25,514 nt of DNA, from positions 1 to 25,514 of the forward strand of contig CAJTRU010000053.1 in the NCBI GenBank assembly GCA_910579085.1, given 5' to 3'. Numbering within the stretch: position 1 is the first letter of the stretch; each line of letters opens with the position of its first letter. Under the pieces are notes generated by a model, which worked only from the letters and a program-made list of their open reading frames with translations, made no database searches and had not been told where the DNA came from. The position numbers and the translations under genes were made by a program. This document shows positions 24,079 through 25,514 of this stretch, one piece after another. This stretch comes from an uncultured Lachnospiraceae bacterium. GTDB taxonomy: Bacteria; Bacillota; Clostridia; Lachnospirales; Lachnospiraceae.

Positions 24079-24465
24079 CCTGTCTTTTTCCTCCTGTTTT
24101 TTATGTCCATTCTGTGCTTGCGTAACGAAAAGGTCAAAAATTTTTTTATTCCATCCAGAAAAATACCGCACTTACACCGCCCCGCATAGCCCTCCCGGGA
24201 CTGGAAGTACCTTTTAATGCTGCATGGGGTAAATACACCAGGACAGCAGGCATAAGCAGGGGCAGCAGGTCATTTTATCCAGGGCAGGGACTATGCTGCT
24301 GCCACTGATGCCCTCCTGGCTGTCTGTTGTTCCCTGCTGCCTGTCATGCCAGGGATTGCACTGCCTGTATATGATAATGGTTTATTGCAGTTCCCCTGTG
24401 CCCTGCTGTATATACATAATATGCCACCAGTGCATACATAAGTTTATATACCTGGTGGCATAAAG

Positions 24466-24502
24466 AAAGCCCATGTACCCTGGTGTATGGTACACAGGCT
24501 TT
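24466..24502. other. Strong imperfect hairpin upstream of terminase
   Basis: AAAGCC (24466-24471) and TGTACC (24474-24479) pair with GGTACA (24489-24494) and GGCTTT (24497-24502), giving 12 base pairs around a 9-nt loop, with a two-base internal mismatch. No T-run follows on either strand, so it is not an obvious terminator. Confidence 0.5.
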
Positions 24503-24582
24503 ACAGGCAGGCCTGCTGCCCGCCTTCTTATAAGGGGCTCTGCTTGTTTGTTTCTTCATAGTAACATATTAGCACATCTGAT

Positions 24583-24599
24583 AGTCCAATTGAGTCCAA
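24583..24599 (-). promoter_or_regulatory. Direct repeat TTGGACT, 10-bp period
   Basis: On the minus strand TTGGACT occurs twice, exactly 10 bp apart (complement of 24593-24599 and 24583-24589), i.e. on one face of the helix, upstream of the structured region and the terminase genes. It could bind a late activator. The downstream AT-rich TAATATGTTACTAT is only a weak -10 candidate. Confidence 0.3.
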
Positions 24600-24629
24600 A
24601 CTTTAAAAAAATTTTAATTGATATTGCTG

Positions 24630-24815
24630 TATAGCATTTCCCTTCAACAGGCTACATCATTTCTACTGGCATACAGGAGATTACTATGTGTATGACTTGC
24701 ATGTGTGTCAATGCCCTTTAACGGGCTTACCCCATTTCTACACAAAACCACAACGGATGACTATGAGAAATTTGGCATGTGTCAATGCCCTTTAACGGGC
24801 TAACATCATTTCTAC
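24630..24815 (-). CRISPR. Orphan mini-CRISPR array: three repeats, two spacers
   Basis: Two 37-nt repeats at 24705-24741 and 24779-24815 are identical over their first 23 plus-strand bases (start GTGTCAATGCCCTTTAACGG) and over the final CATTTCTAC-type end, with three differences. A degenerate third copy is at 24630-24666 (CCCTTCAACAGGCT, CATCATTTCTAC). Spacers are 24667-24704 (38 nt) and 24742-24778 (37 nt). Each good repeat holds the inverted repeat GCCC-TTTAAC-GGGC. Read on the minus strand the repeat begins GTAGAAATG and ends ATTGACAC, close to the ATTGAAAC-type handle of type III and I-B arrays. The degenerate copy is then the trailer end and the AT-rich side beyond 24815 is the leader. 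No cas gene is in the window. Confidence 0.8.
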
Positions 24816-25019
24816 CCTGCCCCTCTGGAAGCCCCTGTTTATAAGGCTTTGAAGGGTGCGTTTTCCCCAAGATTTTTGAAATTGTTACAAAAGTGTTACA
24901 TTTTGCCCATTTTTTGGTTTTTCTAAATTTTGGTAATTATTTATAAAACATTTTATCATATTTTCCTGGTATGTGCTAGCATAAATTTTTTTATTATTAA
25001 ATGCAAATATCGAAAACAG
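24816..25019. promoter_or_regulatory. AT-rich leader-like intergenic region
   Basis: No gene is seen. It flanks the least degenerate CRISPR repeat and is strongly AT-rich from 24862 on, which fits a leader for minus-strand transcription of the array. It contains the direct repeat TGTTACA (24883-24889 and 24894-24900, 11-bp period), a possible regulator site. Confidence 0.4.
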
Positions 25020-25049
25020 TTTAACGAGTGCAATATTGCTCCCGTTAAA
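25020..25049. promoter_or_regulatory. 30-bp palindrome (candidate operator)
   Basis: TTTAACG (25020-25026) pairs with CGTTAAA (25043-25049) around a central perfect palindrome GCAATATTGC (25030-25039). In all, 13 of 15 half-site positions match on one dyad axis. No T-run follows on the plus strand, so a protein-binding operator is more likely than a terminator. It lies 40 bp upstream of the regulator promoter and faces the leader-like region. Confidence 0.55.
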
Positions 25050-25083
25050 TTTAGACAGATAAAATAATTATATGCATGAAAAA

Positions 25084-25130
25084 GTCCTTGACATATGGGC
25101 GTACATAATTTAAAATATTTATGCAAGGAC
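25084..25130 (+). promoter_or_regulatory. Promoter and inverted repeat of the RHH regulator
   Basis: TTGACA (25088-25093, perfect -35), a 17-nt spacer and TAAAAT (25111-25116, 5/6 of the -10) give a strong sigma-A promoter with a start near 25123. The promoter is bracketed by the inverted repeat GTCCTTG (25084-25090) / CAAGGAC (25124-25130), which would suit autorepression by the encoded ribbon-helix-helix protein. Confidence 0.7.
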
Positions 25131-25153
25131 ATAAATTGGAAGGAGGTGTTAAA

Positions 25154-25336
25154 TTGTCGCCAAGAACTGGCAGACCGCCATTGCAAGAAACTTCCAGAAC
25201 AGAAAAACTTAATATCCGTTTGACAAAAAAAGAAAAAGAGGATATACAATATTGTTCTGATATACTGGGAATTTCAAGAACAGATACAATTATGGAAGGA
25301 ATAGGTCTCATAAAAAACAAAATCACAAAGAAATAA
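25154..25336 (+). CDS. Ribbon-helix-helix (CopG/Arc-type) regulator
   Basis: A 60-residue protein and the only plus-strand gene of the window. It starts at TTG 25154-25156, with GGAAGGAGGTG 6-7 nt upstream; a longer frame from 25121 lacks a ribosome site. The sequence is MSPRTGRPPLQETSRTEKLN then IRLTKKEKEDIQYCSDILGI and SRTDTIMEGIGLIKNKITKK. The basic GRP arm, the beta strand KLNIRL, helix A KKEKEDIQYCSDILG and helix B SRTDTIMEGIGLI are the standard RHH layout. Such proteins act as dimers on inverted or direct repeats. It reads away from the late operon and could control the flanking palindrome, its own promoter, or the array; its target is unknown. An antitoxin role is less likely, since no partner toxin is visible in the window. 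Confidence 0.8.
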   Translation: MSPRTGRPPLQETSRTEKLNIRLTKKEKEDIQYCSDILGISRTDTIMEGIGLIKNKITKK

Positions 25337-25340
25337 CATT

Positions 25341-25384
25341 AAAAAGAGTAGCCGTTCTAAGTTTGGCGACTAATACGGCTACTC
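25341..25384 (-). terminator. Minus-strand intrinsic terminator
   Basis: A 10-bp perfect stem GAGTAGCCGT (25346-25355) / ACGGCTACTC (25375-25384). On the minus strand it is followed by TTTTT (complement of 25341-25345); on the plus strand only AAAGC follows. It stops leftward transcription just before the regulator's stop codon. Confidence 0.65.
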
Positions 25385-25412
25385 AAAGCACCAAATCCCA
25401 TAAGAGATTGAC
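25341..25412 (-). ncRNA. Possible small RNA of about 72 nt
   Basis: A minus-strand promoter at 25419-25447 would start transcription near 25412, and the terminator at 25341-25384 would end it. No start codon with a ribosome site lies in between. The RNA would converge on the 3' end of the RHH gene. It may be an independent small RNA, or simply the terminator of a longer leftward operon that starts beyond the window. Confidence 0.35.
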
Positions 25413-25418
25413 AAGCCA

Positions 25419-25447
25419 ATTATATCAGCCTCCTATGGGAAAATCAA
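25419..25447 (-). promoter_or_regulatory. Candidate minus-strand promoter at right end
   Basis: On the minus strand TTGATT (complement of 25442-25447), a 17-nt spacer ending in TGA, and TATAAT (complement of 25419-25424) form an extended -10 promoter. The spacer also holds half of an inverted repeat TCCCATA (25397-25403) / TATGGGA (25434-25440). Confidence 0.45.
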
Positions 25448-25514
25448 CATATTTTTTAATTTGAGTTTCCCCATTTTTTAAGTTTAAGTGTCATCAAGCC
25501 CCATTTTTAATACA

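Larger units (their letters stand above)
24079..24629. other. Structured non-coding region upstream of terminase (candidate cos region)
   Basis: No convincing gene is present here. The stretch has several inverted repeats: TGCCACCAG / CTGGTGGCA (24422-24430 / 24452-24460), a long stem at 24466-24502, and the palindrome GCAGGCCTGC near 24507-24517. It also has recurring GGCAGCAGG/CCTGCTGC words at 24250-24350 and 24510. In lambda-like phages with Nu1/GpA terminases cos lies just upstream of the small subunit, so this is the natural place for it; no cos core could be identified by eye. A late promoter on the minus strand is also expected here but not clear. Confidence 0.4.

Noticed and set aside
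24344..24559. Minus-strand ORF of 71 codons upstream of terminase
   Set aside because: No ribosome site before its ATG, odd Cys/Tyr/His-rich composition, and it runs through strong inverted repeats. Kept as non-coding.
24956..25326. Minus-strand frames opposite the RHH gene
   Set aside because: Phe/Ile/Cys-rich antisense shadows of the regulator gene and its AT-rich promoter.
1..25514. tRNA genes, rRNA, insertion sequences, integrase or att sites
   Set aside because: I saw no cloverleaf, no transposase or recombinase motif and no convincing long terminal direct repeat, so prophage ends are probably outside the window.

Overview
This window is the late region of a prophage (or contractile-tailed temperate phage) from a low-to-medium GC Firmicute. 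Protein style, small overlapping genes, strong AGGAGG ribosome sites and AT-rich promoters fit a gut Clostridia/Lachnospiraceae host; this is inference, because no host gene is present. Almost everything is on the minus strand and reads right to left as one packaging-to-lysis operon. The phage is a mosaic: packaging and head genes are lambda-like (Nu1-like small terminase, GpA large terminase, gpB-type portal, FII-like stopper, minor tail protein Z), while the tail is P2/Mu-like and contractile (sheath, tube, E/E' chaperone, tape measure, X, D, V, U, gp25/W, J, I, fibers).

Right to left: 25514-24580 is a regulatory/accessory region with a plus-strand ribbon-helix-helix regulator and its promoter, a 30-bp palindrome, a possible small RNA and a three-repeat mini-CRISPR array with no cas genes. 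24580-24080 is a structured non-coding stretch upstream of terminase, where a cos site would be expected. 24078-15150 holds packaging, head and connector genes. 15143-12617 holds sheath, tube and the tail assembly chaperone, which has a T TTT TTA -1 frameshift site. 12627-8818 is the tape measure gene. 8807-3672 is the baseplate, with gpD whose C-terminal SH3-like extension has been lost by mutation. 3672-688 holds fiber genes, including a tandem duplication at 3471-3761 and a fiber gene broken by an 11-nt poly-G tract. 610-303 holds a compact type I toxin-antitoxin-like unit. 254-1 is the start of an XhlA-like coiled-coil protein at the head of the lysis module.

The three most interesting signals are: (1) a tail fiber gene (688-1684) whose only well-placed ATG and ribosome site are out of frame with the fiber body because of a G11 homopolymer, which looks like an ON/OFF slippage switch caught in the OFF state; (2) a 30-residue Hol-Tox-like membrane peptide with its own extended -10 promoter and a sequestered Shine-Dalgarno, opposed by a convergent antisense RNA with its own promoter and terminator; (3) an orphan mini-CRISPR array between the packaging genes and the regulator, with the degenerate repeat at the end away from the AT-rich leader-like side.
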